Part shown: positions 19,194-31,173 of the stretch, one piece after another
Numbering within the stretch: position 1 is the stretch's first letter
Layout of the letters: each line of letters starts with the position of its first letter
Source of the DNA: Paramecium sonneborni
Lineage: Eukaryota; Ciliophora; Oligohymenophorea; Peniculida; Parameciidae
Assembly (NCBI GenBank): GCA_905182985.1
Contig: CAJJDN010000104.1
Location: 219,605 to 283,604 of the forward strand
Length of the DNA stretch: 64,000 nucleotides
Direction of reading: 5' to 3'
The notes under the pieces: model-generated
The model's input: only the letters and a program-made list of their open reading frames with translations
Databases searched by the model: none
Told to the model about the DNA's origin: nothing
Translations under genes and position numbers: made by a program

Positions 19194-21114
19194 ATGCAAC
19201 AATCTGAATTTGAATCACTATATAATGAAGAAATAGAATTCAGAGATCTTAGATATAAAGAACTTAAAGATGAAAAGACTCAATAAGAATAATAACATTT
19301 TAATTTATTTAGAAATATTGAAAATAATCAATTCAAAGCAGGTTAAGAATTAGAAACTCTTTATGAAAAAAAAATATTGATTGAAAATGAAAAATATTTA
19401 TAATTAGAATAAGTATTAATTGAAGAAAGATAGAAATATAAGTAGAATCTTAAAGAATTAGAATTTGATTGTTCTAAATAAATTAAAGAGATTAAATAGA
19501 AATTTCAATCTGATTTTAAATTACCTTATGATACTATTTATTCTAATAAAAATGATATTAAAACATTACAAAATAATAATCAATCCATTATTTCAGATGA
19601 TGAAATATTAAATGATTATATAGAAAGTACTAAATAAAAATTTAAATAAAAGATTGAAGAATTATAAAAAGAAATCTAAACAAAAGATAAGTAATTGATT
19701 ATTTATAAATCTGATAAAAATAATTTTTTTAAGGAAATAGATATAGTTAAATAATTATTGGAATCGGAAAAATAAAAGTAAAAAGATTAAGAAAAATATA
19801 TATAAGAATTATAAAGTTAAAATAAAGAATTAATGGATAAAATTAATTTACATGAATAAGAATTATCTCATTGTAATGAATAGATTAAATAATATTAAAA
19901 ATATATAGGAGGATTATAAAAATCTAAATTAGTGCTTAGTTATAAAACTTATGAAATGTAAACTGAAATGGAACCAAAAGAAAAAAAATTTAGAGAATTA
20001 CTTGAAAGTATACCAAAATTAGAAGATGAAATAAATGAATTATCTACTAAATTAAAGAATTATGAAGAAAAAGATAAGAAAATGACTACTTAAATTAAAT
20101 TAATGAATGAAGAAATTGATAAAATTAAATAGAATTGGAAAAAGTCTCAGGATTTATTCAAAAAAATAACAATGGATATTTATAATTGTTATCATGAAAA
20201 GAAAGAAAAAGTAACGATCTCTATTTAAAATAGGAATGGGTGGATTTTATGAAATAAATGTATTAAAAATACATAAGCAAAAATGAAAAGAATGATGATC
20301 TAAGAAATCCAGAAAATTTAACAGAATAAGATAAAAAGGCTTAAATATCGATTAAATTATTTATCAAAGATATTACTTCTATGATTCATGAATTTAGAGA
20401 ATCTGTATATAATATTAATTTAATTAGGATTGGCCTTAACAATTAAAATAACTCTATCAAAAGCATTTTACTGGTGAAATAAATAATGAATTATGCAGAT
20501 AAAATTAATTCTTAGTCAAATCATCTTAAGAGAATGATAAAAAATTTTAAAAATTACTATTATGGAGAGATTAAGAAATCTATTTAAAAACTTAAGAAAA
20601 CATGCATCTTTTAACACATTTGAATTAAGTTTTAGAAAGAAAAAAGAGTTTAGAGATTAAATTAGCTAAATAAATATCATAATATGAATCCTTAGTTAAA
20701 ACACAAAGTAGAGCAAATTCTATGTAATAGTGCGAATAGAGACGCAAAAGTCATTAACATGAAGTATCTTATTAAGTTTATACAAGAAAGAATAGCTCAA
20801 TTTTTTAAGAAGAAGCCAATCTATAACCATTAAATTAATCAATAGATTTAGTTAATGGCTATATTACAAATAAATTTTAAAAGAAAGGTAAGTTAATTAA
20901 AGGTTAAAATTATAACAAATAGAAGTTATGTAGATTTGAATAACATCGTCATTCTGATTTAATTACTTAAAATGAAGGGTTATAAACAAGAAATTAATTA
21001 TTGGAACAATAAATGAAAATTTTGAAATCTAAATTGATTGAAGTTGGTCTTGATGATGAAATTACATAAACTAATACCTAAAGACCATATAGCTAAAAAG
21101 TAAAGAGAACATGA
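19194..21114 (+). CDS. CFAP57-like coiled-coil protein without WD repeats, 624 aa
   Basis: Introns at 20211-20233 and 20405-20427 (both 23 nt, TAG). The whole N-terminal half is coiled coil. The segment KSKLVLSYKTYEMQTEMEPK resembles the 'KFVLDYKIxELKxxIEP' block in the C-terminal coiled coil of CFAP57/WDR65 (an axonemal inner-arm-associated protein), and LYQKHFTGE fits the same region. CFAP57 normally has N-terminal WD repeats. Here the start lies only 40 bp after the V-ATPase E stop, so the WD half is absent. A structural role in cilia is inferred. It could be a paralogue reduced to the tail. Confidence 0.65.
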
Positions 21115-21273
21115 ATAGATTGAATACTTTATTAAATAAGAATTAATTATTCTAATTTTTATAATCAATTAATATAACTAGGTTTATATCTAATAGTTTC
21201 ATCAACTTTTTGTTTATTAATCTTCAAATGAGGATTCATCTTTTATGTGTTAATAACGAATGGATTATTTTCA

Positions 21274-22589
21274 TCATTAGTTTTTTTGGAATAACTAAAA
21301 ATGATATATATTAGTCTATTACCTCATTCTCATATTAGGAATGTTGTTTGTTAATGGGACTTTTACCAATTTTTCAATTGAAGATGATGTTTTTATTCTC
21401 AACTCCTCTTCTTTTAATTATGAAACTGAAAAAGCAACAATCAACAAAGTTACATTATCTGTGCTCTTTCTTTATATACTTTCCTAAAGAACTGATTCAA
21501 CTGAATTAGATAAAACAGTATGTAAATTATTTCCAACTTGACAATTTAATATATCTTTCCAAATAATATTCATTACATCAATAGAACTTAATTTATCGAA
21601 AATTCCATCGCCTTTATATATAAATATTAAAAATTACTTCCTAAAACAATAAAATCATGCTCACTAGTAATTTTAAATTACTTTATTTCAGGTTAAGCAA
21701 TTACTACTTTTGGATTTCCACCAAACTTTTCTAGTTTAGCTTCTATATCCCCAAAAGTTCTTGAAACTGATAATCTTCCTGGAGTAACTCTAACTGGTCC
21801 TAAGATTTACATTCCTTCTTCATTAATTCCATGGGTTTGGTAAACAGATCCACCAGCCTTAACAATTCTCTCTTATTCTAATTCTGGTTTATGATCATGC
21901 GATAATGCTATTGCTTTTTTTCCAGATGCTGCACTTAAAATAGCTCTACTATCTCCAACATTTGCTGCATAACAATTATCTCCTATGATTAATATTACAA
22001 TAGCACATGATCCACTTCTTTCAGGCACTCCTTTATTATAAGATTCTTATGCCATTTAAATAAATGCTTTTTCAGCTGCCTCAAATCCTTTAGTAATGGC
22101 ACCTATTGGGTTCCATGGAAAATCTGGTTCTTTAACCACAAATTAATGTAAATTATCCCTTAAAAAATCAGCACATGCAGCTCCACCATGTCCATCATAT
22201 ACTCCAAAAAAAGAGCATTTAGGCCATTATTCTGTATTTCTACTTTATGGTTTAATAATATTTAAGATAATTGAGACTCTATCTTCATTGTAATCTCTAA
22301 CAATTCCTTAATTTGTGTTTGCTGCATAAGCTTTAATTATTCCATTTCTTTAACTTGAACATTTTGTAGGCTCATAATTAGGCAATATGCTTTATCTTAA
22401 GAATGAAGGTTCTTAAAGACTCTTATATTATATATCATTTGCTTTTGTTGTATATGTTTGTTTCCTGAGAGGTGAATGATCAAATTATTGATGATATGAT
22501 AAATTTAAATATTCGAACGGTTTCTTGGTTTATCTATCAAATGATTAGTAGTTCGCTAAAAATGTATTTAAATCTCTCTGTTTAATCAT
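21274..22589 (-). CDS. PP2C-type Ser/Thr phosphatase, 429 aa
   Basis: One intron at 21612-21637 (26 nt, ending AAG). PPM/PP2C motifs in order: RDYNEDR (metal Asp), VYDGHGGAACADFL, ANVGDSRAIL, LSHDHKPELEQERI, RLSVSRTFGD, then the metal-binding Asp in LGSDGIFDKLS, which is split by the intron, and STDNVTLLIV. All core metal-binding aspartates are visible, so it is probably active as a Mn/Mg-dependent phosphatase. The N-terminal ~100 residues are Gln-rich and not conserved. No transmembrane segment or myristoylation signal seen. Confidence 0.95.
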
Positions 22590-23143
22590 TCTTTTTATTA
22601 ATATTTATTTAATTTGAATTTAAACATACAACGAATATTTTAATTTTTGTTTATTAATATATTATTTATTTACTGCTTTATCTAACTCTAAATAATTCAT
22701 ACTAGGTATCTCTTATCATATTCTCATTCATTTTGAATAGTTTTATAGATATAATGAATCAATTTTTAAAAATACTTTTTCTGCTTCATTTTTTTTACTA
22801 TTCTCATTATAAAGATACTACAATTTGTCAAGTAGTTTTCTAAATTCAAATACTCACTTTTAATTATTTTATATTAAATTTTAACTATATCTATCAAGAT
22901 CATTTATCCCAAATTTATTATTTTATTCTTAATCTGATTTATATCATTATAAAATATTTAATTTAAATGAGAGTCTTATATTAATTTCATCAATTAATAG
23001 AAATATTATAATATTATACTATCCAGCCATTTAAATAATATAAATTTTAAATAGAAACTACATAAATATTTTAACTTCTTTTGATATCTTATTGTATTAA
23101 TAATATGTTTCTATCGTTTTCTTTAATCGAAATAACTTGTTTA
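22590..23143. other. Spacer with weak reverse-strand coding signal
   Basis: On the reverse strand, from about 22960 down to a TGA at 22728, the frame reads FGINDLDRY... and FEFRKLLDKLQYLYNENSKK..., which looks coding. An in-frame TGA separates the two pieces, and the only bridging intron I can draw ends in GAG. This is either a short gene with odd splicing or a remnant. Nothing else is seen. Confidence 0.3.
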
Positions 23144-24390
23144 TCAATTTTATTTTTGATCCTTATTTTGCTTATACAATCTATTTGCTATTTTAAATAT
23201 TATCAATAAACTATTATCAAGATATTTTTTATTAACTAATTTTTAGCAAAGTAACTCAAATTTATATTAGAATATAATAGTATAAATTATACATATAATA
23301 GAACTTATAAAATAGTTTATATAACTGTATCTATTATTTTTGAATATAAATTATAAGAAGAGGATAAGATTTGAAATGAATGATTAATAAAATCTTGTTG
23401 ATATAAATGAAAGAATTTGTGCTCTAATTCGTTTTTGTTTTCTCAAGATGAATTTAATGATATAAAATTGGATATTTATATATTTGAATTCATAGGACAC
23501 TATCTTTAAGATCCGTAGCTGATATAAAATTTTGGATTTCAGGTACAATTTGTCTTCTCTTTTGTGTGGATATTTATTGTTTCTAAAGTTATTCTTATTT
23601 GTATTATTTAAACTCTTTAGTTTTTTCAATTTATGTAGTGACTTATTACAATAATTATTCATCTTGTAATTCTTCCTATATAACTTACTAATTAAGTAAA
23701 TTATATAATTGTGAATTAGTCTATCTTTTGGTATGAATGTGGAAGACTGTATTACTTAATAATAATAATAAATAGAATGTTACATGACAAAGAATAATAT
23801 AAACATGCCCACGCATATAGTTATAATGTATAGATTGGAACCATCTGAAAAAACTTTTAAATGCATTACTTAGCCTAGATGAAATCTTTTAGATGGATCA
23901 GGCATTTTCATATCAATAGGTTTAAATTTAATATCTTTGACTTCATGAATAGTTTGAAATGATTTTTTTAAATGATCATATTCTTATCCTTTCATATCTT
24001 CAGCTTAATGATAGAATTCTTTATAATCTTATTAATCTGATGATGATTCTTAGAAGTTTTCATCATAGTCTTTATAATTTTTACGGACAGATTCATATTC
24101 ATTATCTTTTTTAGTAGAACCTTCTGAATTCATTTAAACAGCTTCTCCTTTCATAAGTTTAATTTTTTCAAAGGATTCCTTGATTAGAATGAATTATTTT
24201 TAGGCAGACTATATATATTAAATGATCTTAACACAGGTGTTTTATTAATATCTGGATGATATTAGGCTGCCATTTTGTAATATGCTTTCTTTATTTCAGG
24301 AAATGAAGTAAATTTATCTACTCCTAATACTTAATATGGATCTATAGCAGATGAGAACTTGTACAGATTCCTTAACTTAATTAAAAACAT
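23144..24390 (-). CDS. Membrane J-domain (DnaJ-like) protein, up to 406 aa
   Basis: An intron at 24209-24234 (26 nt, GTGTTA...TAG) lies inside the J domain. Seen: DPYQVLGVDKFTSFPEIKKA then YYKMAAQYHPDIN, the J domain with its HPD tripeptide that stimulates Hsp70. It is preceded by a basic MFLIKLRNLYKF leader that would suit a mitochondrial presequence. After an acidic linker comes a likely transmembrane helix (LYIITICVGMFILFFVM). Beyond it the frame stays open for ~200 residues of Asn/Lys/Ile-rich sequence down to 23144. That tail is less certain, and the true stop could be earlier through an unrecognised intron. Confidence 0.7.
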
Positions 24391-24403
24391 AATTAAATTT
24401 TAT

Positions 24404-26271
24404 ATGAAAAATAGCATATCATAAAAAGGAGTTACGAACACATTTTAATAAATAGTTTTAAATGCTAAACATAAAGATGATAATGAACGTAGAAATATGA
24501 GCATTTTAGAAAAAGCAGCCAATTTATGGTAAAGAGATAGTTCACATACTAAAACTATTTAATTACAAAGAATTATCTATATTTTAAAATAATATTCATA
24601 AAATAGAACAGATGAATAATTAGAAGCAGTTAAAATGTATTTTGAAGAAAACTTTCCTTATTACAGGTATTTTAATTATTAATTTAGATTAGTAAATTCA
24701 AAGAAAAATTAGATTAAGAAAGCTGCAAATCATTATTTAGAGAAATGACTTTAGAATGGTATGACAGTACTAAAATCATTTTCAGACATGGTGATCCTGG
24801 AAGAAGAATGTATTTTGTATTATAAGGTGAATTACTAATCTTAATCCCTAAAACCAAAAACACTTCAGAAAATCAACCTTAAAAAAAATAGAAATTCAAG
24901 TATTAAACTAACTTCTATATTATTAGTTCTTTTGAAGAATGGGTTAAATATGTTTTTGCTGATTATACATAAGTTGCAACTAAAATAGAAGGTGATTAAT
25001 TTGGTGAAATTGCTATCGAATAAAAAGTAACTAGAACAGCCACCGTTGCTGCAAAAACAGAAGTTATTCTAGCTGTTATTACATATGATCTTTATTAAAG
25101 AATACTTGGAGCATTCTAACATGAATTAACTAATTAAAAAATTGCATTCATTTCTAAAATACCTATATTTAGTGTTTGGTAACGATAAAATTAATTGGTT
25201 CTCTTATAAAGTCTTGAACTCTAAAATAAAAAAGTTGGATAATATATATTTTAAAAAGGAAATAATGATGAATATATTTATCTTGTTATTAATGGAGAAA
25301 TTGAAGTCATTCAATGGTCAACTCCTAATAAAGAATAATTACCTAGTCACCATAATTTTGTACCTAAACCTAGTATTATGGCCATTATCAATTCTGGTTA
25401 ATTTTTTGGAGATTATGAACATTTTAAACAACTTCATCATAGAATCACAACTGCAAAAGCCAAAACAGACTCAACTTATTATAGAATCAAATATAGATAA
25501 TTATTAGATTATTTTCAGCTTTATTCTTCTATTGATGATTTTCTCAAATATGAAAATCTTAAATTTCAGATCCAAAGCCATCTTGGACAAAAGACTAATG
25601 AAAATCCCAATCTTACTGATCGTACTGGAGATTAAACATATTAATTTGATTTAGATTAAATCAAATCTTCATATTACAAAAAAATTAAAGTTGAACAATA
25701 AATTGATAAATTGAGAAAAAAAATGGAAAAAACAGTTGAATAAGCATAAAAAGCAATTTATTATTATGAAATCGAAAATCTCAAGTAGAGTATTGAAGAT
25801 ATTGAAACAATTTAAGCTGAAAAATATTCTTTTTTAGTCCCTTTCAGAAGCGATCCTTATGTAAATGAAATGAATCTCATCAGATCAGAAACTAGATATT
25901 CGAGAAATAGACTCTAACTTTAATCTGAAAATGATTTTAGAAGTAAGGACTTGTAATTTAGTCTCAGATCCAGTATTAAAACCTAAGGATAAGCAAGATC
26001 TTAGAGTTAATCTAATTATAATACTCTTTCATATGCAAAGATCATGTAGAACAAACTAAAAAAGCTTTCAATAAATGTTTAACCTACTATTGAAATAATA
26101 AAACCTTAGTTTTCCTCTTCTAAGACTACTAAACCGGATCATCATTAAACAAATGTGGAAAACATTCATAATGTTAGATTAGATTTTACTCCTATATCTA
26201 ATACATAATTATTCACCAAAAAAAAACATTTAGGAAGTGTATATAAGTTCTAAATTAAATCATCATACTGA
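24404..26271 (+). CDS. Protein with two cyclic-nucleotide-binding domains, 613 aa
   Basis: One intron at 24667-24692 (26 nt, TAG). CNB domain 1 lies at about residues 110-235: KIIFRHGDPGRRMYFVLQGE and the phosphate-binding cassette FGEIAIEQKVTRTATVAA with its Glu and Arg. CNB domain 2 (~245-370) has GQYIFQKGNNDEYIYLVING and a weaker cassette FFGDYEHF...HRITTAKA, so the second site may be degenerate. No kinase domain follows; the C-terminal ~200 residues are a basic coiled coil and Ser-rich tail. It could be a cNMP sensor or regulatory-subunit-like protein. Its ATG lies 13 bp from the divergent J-protein ATG; the next in-frame ATG is at 24497. Confidence 0.88.
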
Positions 26272-26305
26272 TTATATATTAATATAATTTAAATAAAAAT
26301 ATAAA

Positions 26306-26650
26306 ATGGATTAATATGCAAACGTAGTTAGTTTTAATGGTCCATTAAAAAATGAAGTGTAGAAATTTGTTTAATCTACTTTGTAAAGAGAATTAGATAA
26401 ATTAACTTATGATCATAACGAAGCTTAAGTAAAGAGTAATAAAATTTGTGATTCAATATTGAAACAATTAACAACTCATAACAAAAATTTCAAATTCATT
26501 GTTAACTGCCTCTTAATGTAAAAGGCTGAATGTGGTCTCAACATATCTGGATCTTGCTATTGGGATAATGATACTGATGGATCACTTACAATCAAGCATG
26601 AAACTGAAGCAATCATAGGCATAGTTAATGTATTTGCTTGTGCCCTATGA
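26306..26650 (+). CDS. DYNLT: Tctex1-type dynein light chain, 114 aa
   Basis: Dynein light chain of the DYNLT/Tctex1 family, which binds dynein intermediate chain in cytoplasmic and axonemal motors. Intronless frame of 115 codons. The C-terminal half is diagnostic: FKFIVNCLLMQKAECGLNIS, CYWDNDTDGSLTIKHE and IIGIVNVFACAL, matching the family's 'FIVNCVIMQK...SCFWDNTTDGS...IVSVFGLAI'. Length is normal (113 aa in animals). The gene is 34 bp after the cNMP-binding gene on the same strand. Confidence 0.96.
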
Positions 26651-27616
26651 CACATATATATAAAATAATATATATAATATTATAAATGGGCAATTATTCC
26701 TCAAAAATTTGAAATGGTTATAAATATAGAATTAGAATAATCTAACCTAATACATTTGTATAAACTCTCAGTACTGTATATCAAATAATGATTCAGAGAT
26801 GCTTTTTAGATTACATTTACATCATAGATATTAAATCCGATTCTTAGATGAATGCATTAAAATTATTATTTGAAATTGATGAATCTCAGTGTTGTCAATT
26901 ATTAATAAATATTCTTTTGCAAATAAGAATAATCTATATATTTAAGCAAAGATCTACATTAATTTGATCTTCAAATCTCATAAGGATTATATAATTGATT
27001 GAATACTCAAATATTTTAACAAGGTAAGGTTATTCTAAATATTTATTGAAGTATTCATGTTATTTATGATTAGTTATGGATTGTTTCACATGAAACTAAA
27101 GAATTACTAAGAATAGTTATTTTCGAGCCAAATTAATCTGGGATTGATTTACATATGAATTTATATCAGGAGCTTTACATTCTTATAACTTTTCTTTATT
27201 GAGTAAACTACAAGAAGTTTATGAAGGTTAGGAAGTGTAAAACAATGTGGGCTCTTTAAATACAAATTAGAATCAAAATAAAAATAATAAATTGAAATTC
27301 TAGAATAAAATTCATAATTAAATAAATAAAAAGATTAATTATACAGAACTTAATAAATCATTTTCATTTTAAAAAATCAATGATTGATGAAAATAATCTA
27401 GATATCTTCATAAGCCAATCAACTATGAGGATAATGAGTATGAAAATGTAATTGTGAAAATATTTCATTTAATTAATATTTAATTGTTTGTAAAAAGAAT
27501 AGCAAACTAATTTTTGATATGTAATTCAAAATTATAAAATATCATATATATAAATTAATTGAAAATGAATCTATATTTTTATATGTAAATTGCTATAATA
27601 TATTAAATATACTAAG
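26651..27616. pseudogene. Possible degraded gene or unresolved multi-intron gene
   Basis: A plus-strand frame starts at 26686 with MGNYSSKI and meets TGA at once. Further coding-like pieces are seen: QMNALKLLFEIDESQCCQLL near 26850, and FISGALHSYNFSLLSKLQEV near 27165 in a frame with a TGA just upstream, followed by a Gln/Asn/Lys-rich stretch to a TGA near 27385. The pieces lie in different frames. I could join only one pair with a good intron (26 nt starting GTACTG near 26775). A pseudogene or an unrecognised exon structure are both possible. From 27390 to 27616 I see only spacer. Confidence 0.4.
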
Positions 27617-29139
27617 ATGATTACAAAATTAGAATCCGAATAGATTTAAGTTTAAGTCAAAGTTGATAAGGCTAATTATAGAGCAGGTGATGTAATAAAG
27701 GGAGTAATCTATTTAAAGGTTAAATCTTAAGATCTTGATTGTAGCATGTTATTTCTAAAGGTACGTAACAGCTAATTAATTTTTAGTTAATTGGAGTGTA
27801 GAAGGTTAACTAATATGATAAACGAAATTAGTGTTTTAGATTTAAGGACATTTTTTATAGCAAACATAAATGGCTATGCAATTTTGGATCGTAATTCTTA
27901 ATTTGATCTTAAAGTCATTTAACATAAGGGATTTATAAAAGATAATTTGAAGTATAATCTCCTCAAGAAATTCCTACTTTTTGTATAAATTATTACAAGA
28001 CAGTGTAATGCAGACTTATGTACATATTGTCACTTTACTTTACTGATGAAACATAATAAAATGTTTACAAGATAGACAATTCTCATAAAATAACTATTAA
28101 TATTTATCACACTCCTCCAATTCCAGAAATGTAATCAATTTGCTATGTTGGTGAACAAAGAGAATTAAAAAAACTAGGTTTTCTTAACGGTGGAGTATAA
28201 TAATCAATTATATTCAATAGAGTTCTTAGATATCTCTTTAGATTAATAAATAAGGTTTCATGATAGGCGAATATATTGATATTAATCTAGAAGTAGATAA
28301 TACTAATACTGATTTAAACTTATTAAATTTAGCATTTTCCATTTAATCTCAATTGATAATTCTTTATCCTGAATTAAAGTTGAAGATATCAAATCATTTT
28401 GGATTAGCTAAATCATAACATAATAGTACTTAATAAATATTTTATTATAGTTGTTGTTAAAGGAAGATCAAAAAGATAATTAGAATTTAAGTTAAAGATA
28501 GATTAAGATAAAAGTGACCCTAAATCTATATTTCCTCAATCTACATTATATTCTGATCGAATTATTTATCATTATAACTTCTGTTTAATTGCAAATTATT
28601 CACAAAACTTTTATAATTCGAATGAATTAACTATTGCAATTCCTATCAGCGTTTTTTAAGAACAAACAAGACAACTATCATCAAATCCTTTGGATTGTAC
28701 AATTAATAATTAAAAGGCTATGTTTTCAGACCATAATATTGATGGATATGGACCTTAAGACGGAGTTCCTGATTCATTATAAAATTATAATGTTCAACAT
28801 AGTTTTGATGATGATGAATTTTAAGAAGAAAATACATCTCCATAGAATTTTAATAGATAAAGTCTTATTCCTGATTATGAAGAATTAGAAAATGAATTTG
28901 AAACAGTTTAGGCTTCTTAATAACAATAATTTAATTAATGTAATTAATAAGATAATTATACTAATAATGAAAATGAAGGTTTTATTATAAAAAAAGTTAC
29001 TGCTTTTAATGAAAATCTAGATATTATTTAAGAAGAAAATGATGATAAATTTAATCATTCTGTTAAAAGATCTTTCGATCAATCAAATAATGATCCTAAA
29101 GTAGATTAATAAATTGTAAATGATACTATTTTTAAATGA
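27617..29139 (+). CDS. Arrestin-like protein, 473 aa, four introns
   Basis: Introns at 27761-27786 (26 nt), 27891-27914 (24, AAG), 28195-28220 (26) and 28426-28450 (25) restore 474 codons. The N-terminal arrestin fold has QVQVKVDKANYRAGDVIKG and a strand-rich core. The C-terminal arrestin domain has INKQGFMIGEYIDINLEVDN, like the family's 'lnKxGFxPGExIxvxxeidN'. A ~170-residue acidic, Gln-rich tail follows. Arrestin-domain proteins act as adaptors in membrane-protein trafficking; the cargo here is unknown. The exon around residues 185-205 is the least conserved. Confidence 0.8.
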
Positions 29140-29224
29140 TCTATTTAATTTAATTATAATAATATTCGTTATAATTTGTTATTTTTTTTTAATTTTATTC
29201 TAATATAGGAAATAATATTTATTT

Positions 29225-30175
29225 ATGTAAATAACACCTAAAGCATTAACTGCTTTACAAAAACTATTATCTGTTAATTCACCAATTTATCCACATGAAA
29301 TACGTAATCAAGAACAATCAGATTCATAAATCAATTAAAAATCTCAGTAATGCTTGAGTAATGCATAATAAGAAACTATTGATAATAGGCTAAAATAAAA
29401 AATAGCTAGTCCTAAAGATGGAATAGAATCTCTATTAAGATATAGTATAAATAAAGCATCATTAAATGGCAAACCTTAAGGTAATGTAAAAAATGAGTTA
29501 ATTAATGTTTTCAAACAAAATCAAAATGTAAAAGAAAATACCATAAAAAGAAATGGAAATACATTAAATTAACTTCTTTAACCTTAAATAAATGCACCTT
29601 AAAAAGAGTAAAGCACAAAAATAGATTATAAAAAGAAAAGGCCTCCTCAACTAGGTGATATTGTTTAAGATGATGATCATATATAATAAAAAAAAATCAT
29701 GACATCAAAAAGTCTATAAAGAAGTCCAAACAATATCAATAAAATTGCATCAGGTATATCAAATTTATTTATCCTTCAGGCTTTTTTACTAGCACTCATT
29801 CTAAATAAACTCATATGAATGTATTTGGTTCATTAAATGAAGTCCTTAGATAATATATACAATAAAAAAGCCATAAAAAATGTATGAGATTAATTTATAT
29901 TAGAGAATGGTACTGCTCGAAATCAAGATGAAAAAAAAGTTATTGAAAAGAAATTGCATTCTACAGAAAATAAAAGAATGTCATAATCAAAATAAAATAA
30001 TTTTAGCAATCTTCTCTAAGAATTATATTTAAAAACTTCTAAAATTTTGACCTCCTATTAAACTAAGGAAGCATTATGGAAATAAGAAAAAAATAGTTTA
30101 AAAGAGGAGCTTAAATTTTTAAAATAGTTATTACAATAATAACAAGAAGAATCTAATTAAAAATATAAGAAATGA
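29225..30175 (+). CDS. Hypothetical coiled-coil protein, 300 aa
   Basis: Introns at 29754-29779 (26 nt, CAG) and 29882-29903 (22, TAG) give 301 codons. The N-terminal two thirds are Lys/Asn/Gln/Ser-rich and look disordered. The last ~50 residues (SLKEELKFLKQLLQQ...) should form a coiled coil. Without the second intron the frame meets TGA. No family recognised. Confidence 0.65.
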
Positions 30176-30419
30176 ATCAAATTTGTTTATAATTATAATA
30201 CTCAAACTACTTATTAGTTTAAGTATATATTCAATTTTAAATATAATACTTTTATTTAAAGCATTGATTTATTAATGGGAATAAAATTTATCAATCTTAT
30301 TAAATATTATCATTTATTGTATTTAATGATCTATTATTAATTTTGAATTTCAAAACAGATTTTACTATAAAATAAAAACAATTATTTTTTATATATTTGT
30401 GAATTTAAAAGAAAGGTTT

Positions 30420-31135
30420 ATGTAAGATAACGAAATAGACATCCTCATAACAATTCCAGAATTCAAGAAAAATGAGGATTATGTCTAATATAGAGTTCAG
30501 TAAGACATTAATCATATTTTATTAGTTTTTAAAACTAAAAAACCCTATAAGGATTCTAAATTCATTTTAGATATTCAGAACTTAAAAAGTTTCATGAAAC
30601 TCTTGAAACATTAAAAGCTGATTTACCAATCTTTCCTGGAAGTTATTGGTGGAAATCTGTTAATTCTAATTTACAACTTATTGAATAAAGACGCCAATTA
30701 CTTGATTCCTATTTCTAAAATTTGATTTAAATCAAAAAAGTTAGAGATTCTTTAATTTATAAAAACTTTGTGTTAGCAGCCAAAAAAGAAAGTGATAAAT
30801 AAGTTTAAAAAGTATTTATAAATCTTAAATTTAAAGGAGAATAAAGAGAAAGCCAAAAAATGTGATATTAACACCACAAGTAAAAAGAAATAATTGATTG
30901 GTTAATTTATTACACCAATTCCAAATCCAGTAAATTTGCCACCAACTCCTGAATAAAGAAAAGAAAGATCACATTCTATGGAGCACAAACCAACAAATAA
31001 CAAATAGAGAAATGAGAATAAAAAGGCAAGCAAATAATCACCAGTATAATAATTATGTGAAAACTTTTATAGGTACTTAATTTTGGAGGATCTAAAATCT
31101 TTAGAGGGATATTATCGAATGCTGCAAAATAATGA
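30420..31135 (+). CDS. PX-domain protein, 211 aa, three introns
   Basis: PX domains bind phosphoinositides on endosomal membranes. Introns at 30500-30525 (26 nt, TAG), 30812-30836 (25, AAG) and 31044-31072 (29, TAG). The domain fills residues ~1-110: FQIHFRYSELKKFHETLETL, where RYSEL is the conserved 'RRYSEF' motif with one Arg replaced by Phe, then LPIFPG.. and RRQLLDSYFQNLIQIKKVRD. A Pro/Lys-rich linker follows, with a short end GGSKIFRGILSNAAKQ. It resembles a small sorting nexin without a BAR domain. Confidence 0.8.
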
Positions 31136-31173
31136 GTAAATAATTGTAAAAAATTATATGTTAAATATTAATT

